A DNA stretch of 64,000 bases. It comes from Ruegeria sp. SCSIO 43209 (lineage in GTDB: Bacteria > Pseudomonadota > Alphaproteobacteria > Rhodobacterales > Rhodobacteraceae). Location: the NCBI RefSeq assembly GCF_019904295.1, contig NZ_CP065359.1:2877001-2941000 (forward strand), read 5' to 3'. The position numbers and the translations under genes were made by a program. This document shows positions 63,247 through 64,000 of this stretch, piece after piece; the first letter of the stretch is position 1, and the number at the start of each line of letters is the position of its first letter. The notes under the pieces are model-generated. The model did not search any database. It was not told the origin of the DNA and was given only the letters and a program-made list of their open reading frames with translations.

Positions 63247-64000
63247 TCAGCGCATCCTTTCCAAGAGGCCGAGCGACGGGTATCCATCCGGGATCAACCC
63301 CTGAGCAACCTGAAACGCGCGCACCGCGTTAATCGTATTTGGCCCGGTGCGCCCATCGATCCCTTGTGTATCGAAGCCCGCCTGAGTCAGCCGACGCTGT
63401 AGTTCTTTCTTTTCAGTAAAGCTCAATACGCGATCGCCACGCGGCCAATCGGCCTCAAACGGAGAGCCTCCTGCAAGCCGGTCGGACAGATGCCCGATGC
63501 CGATCACATAGGCATCGGCGCCGTTGTAGGCCTCGATCACTCTGAAATTATTGAAGATCATCAGGGCGACACCCCGACCACCCGCCGGTAACAAGATTGC
63601 TGCTTGCCCGTGATCGGGCACTGCCTTGCCCGAGTAAGCAAGAACCCCTCGGGCCGCCCATTCCGACGGCATCAGAGTGAAATCTCGCCGCGCGTTGGCG
63701 TAGTCAAAGTCGGATGGTAGTTGCACTTCGACCCCCCAAGGTTGGCCTTTGGTCCATCCATGTTTTGCCAAATAGGAAGCGGCTGATGCTAAGGCATCAG
63801 TTGGATTATCGGACCAGATCTCGCGACGCCCATCTCCATCGAAATCAACCGCGTAATCAAGAAACGAGGTCGGCATGAACTGTGTATGCCCCATCGCCCC
63901 AGCCCAACTGCCAACCATATTCTTAGGGTCGACATCCCCTGCCTGCAGTATCTGCAACGCGGCGATCAGCTGTTCCTCAAAAAAGCTTGCTCGTCGAGCA
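63247..64000 (-). CDS. MltB-like lytic murein transglycosylase, C-terminal part (cut by window end)
   Basis: The frame is open to the window edge, so at least 250 residues are visible and the N-terminus is missing. GSWAGAMGHTQFMPTSF and AASYLAKHGWTKGQPW are SLT_2/MltB motifs; the C-terminal part (FTEKKELQRRLTQAGF, DGRTGPNTINAVRAFQ) is a peptidoglycan-binding domain. It cleaves the MurNAc-GlcNAc bond with 1,6-anhydro products. The frame beyond the first in-window start codon continues (FFEEQLIAALQILQAG), which shows the true start is outside. Confidence 0.9.
   Translation of the reverse strand, partial: ARRASFFEEQLIAALQILQAGDVDPKNMVGSWAGAMGHTQFMPTSFLDYAVDFDGDGRREIWSDNPTDALASAASYLAKHGWTKGQPWGVEVQLPSDFDYANARRDFTLMPSEWAARGVLAYSGKAVPDHGQAAILLPAGGRGVALMIFNNFRVIEAYNGADAYVIGIGHLSDRLAGGSPFEADWPRGDRVLSFTEKKELQRRLTQAGFDTQGIDGRTGPNTINAVRAFQVAQGLIPDGYPSLGLLERMR

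Overview
The window reads as a chromosomal segment of a marine alphaproteobacterium of the order Rhodobacterales, most likely the Roseobacter group (Ruegeria-like). The signs are the CcrM-type GANTC methylase beside rnhB, the flaF-flbT pair, a Rhodobacter-type porin, the leuS-DUF3576-lptE-holA block, a DUF721-mutY block, a pmbA-cysQ-waaA-like-lpxK block, and moderately GC-rich codon use throughout. Genes are densely packed with many 1-4 base stop/start overlaps. I see no rRNA, tRNA, insertion sequence, prophage or CRISPR array. Both ends cut through genes.

Layout. 1-2545: a leftward operon of an XRE-cupin regulator, a LysE exporter, a GFA-family protein and a dimethylglycine-dehydrogenase-like flavoprotein (cut by the window start), headed by two near-identical 25-bp operator-like inverted repeats. 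2581-9846: housekeeping and stress genes (DUF1294, free Met-sulfoxide reductase, thiolase, STAS/HATPase pair, gamma-glutamyltransferase, HspQ, AEC transporter, a lytic lipoprotein, LolA). 9886-22794: FtsK, aminotransferase, amidase, UbiH-like hydroxylase, Trm112, Lon-domain protein, thioredoxin-TPR protein, exonuclease III, OmpR-type regulator, RibA-like protein, L,D-transpeptidase and YggS. 22896-32404: porin, DUF3576 lipoprotein, LeuS, LptE, HolA, a BaiN-like flavoprotein, a small HNH protein and an SDR/enoyl-CoA hydratase/VOC operon. 32537-45507: DUF2125, PmbA, CysQ-like phosphatase, a divergent WaaA-like protein, LpxK, DsbA-like protein, DUF721, MutY, AlkB, a membrane adenylate cyclase, CcrM and RNase HII.

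45620-48885 is a less familiar patch: two small exported proteins of unknown function, a membrane protein ending in an OmpR-like winged helix, and a DUF427-adenylate cyclase fusion. 49005-54706 is a flagellar locus: DUF1217-flbT-flaF-fliC-flgN-like-flgJ-like leftward, and fliK-flgD rightward.

54699-63206 holds an APH-fold kinase followed by a polyamine-type uptake and catabolism cluster: a leftward operon potD-potA-potB-potC-puuB-like, a divergent FCD-type GntR regulator, and a class III aminotransferase of the putrescine:pyruvate type. A shared ATTTGATCA word lies before potD, over the gntR start and before the aminotransferase. This suggests a compact, autoregulated regulon in which PotABCD import the polyamine, the aminotransferase and flavoprotein oxidise it, and the GntR protein senses it. 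The window ends inside a MltB-like lytic transglycosylase.
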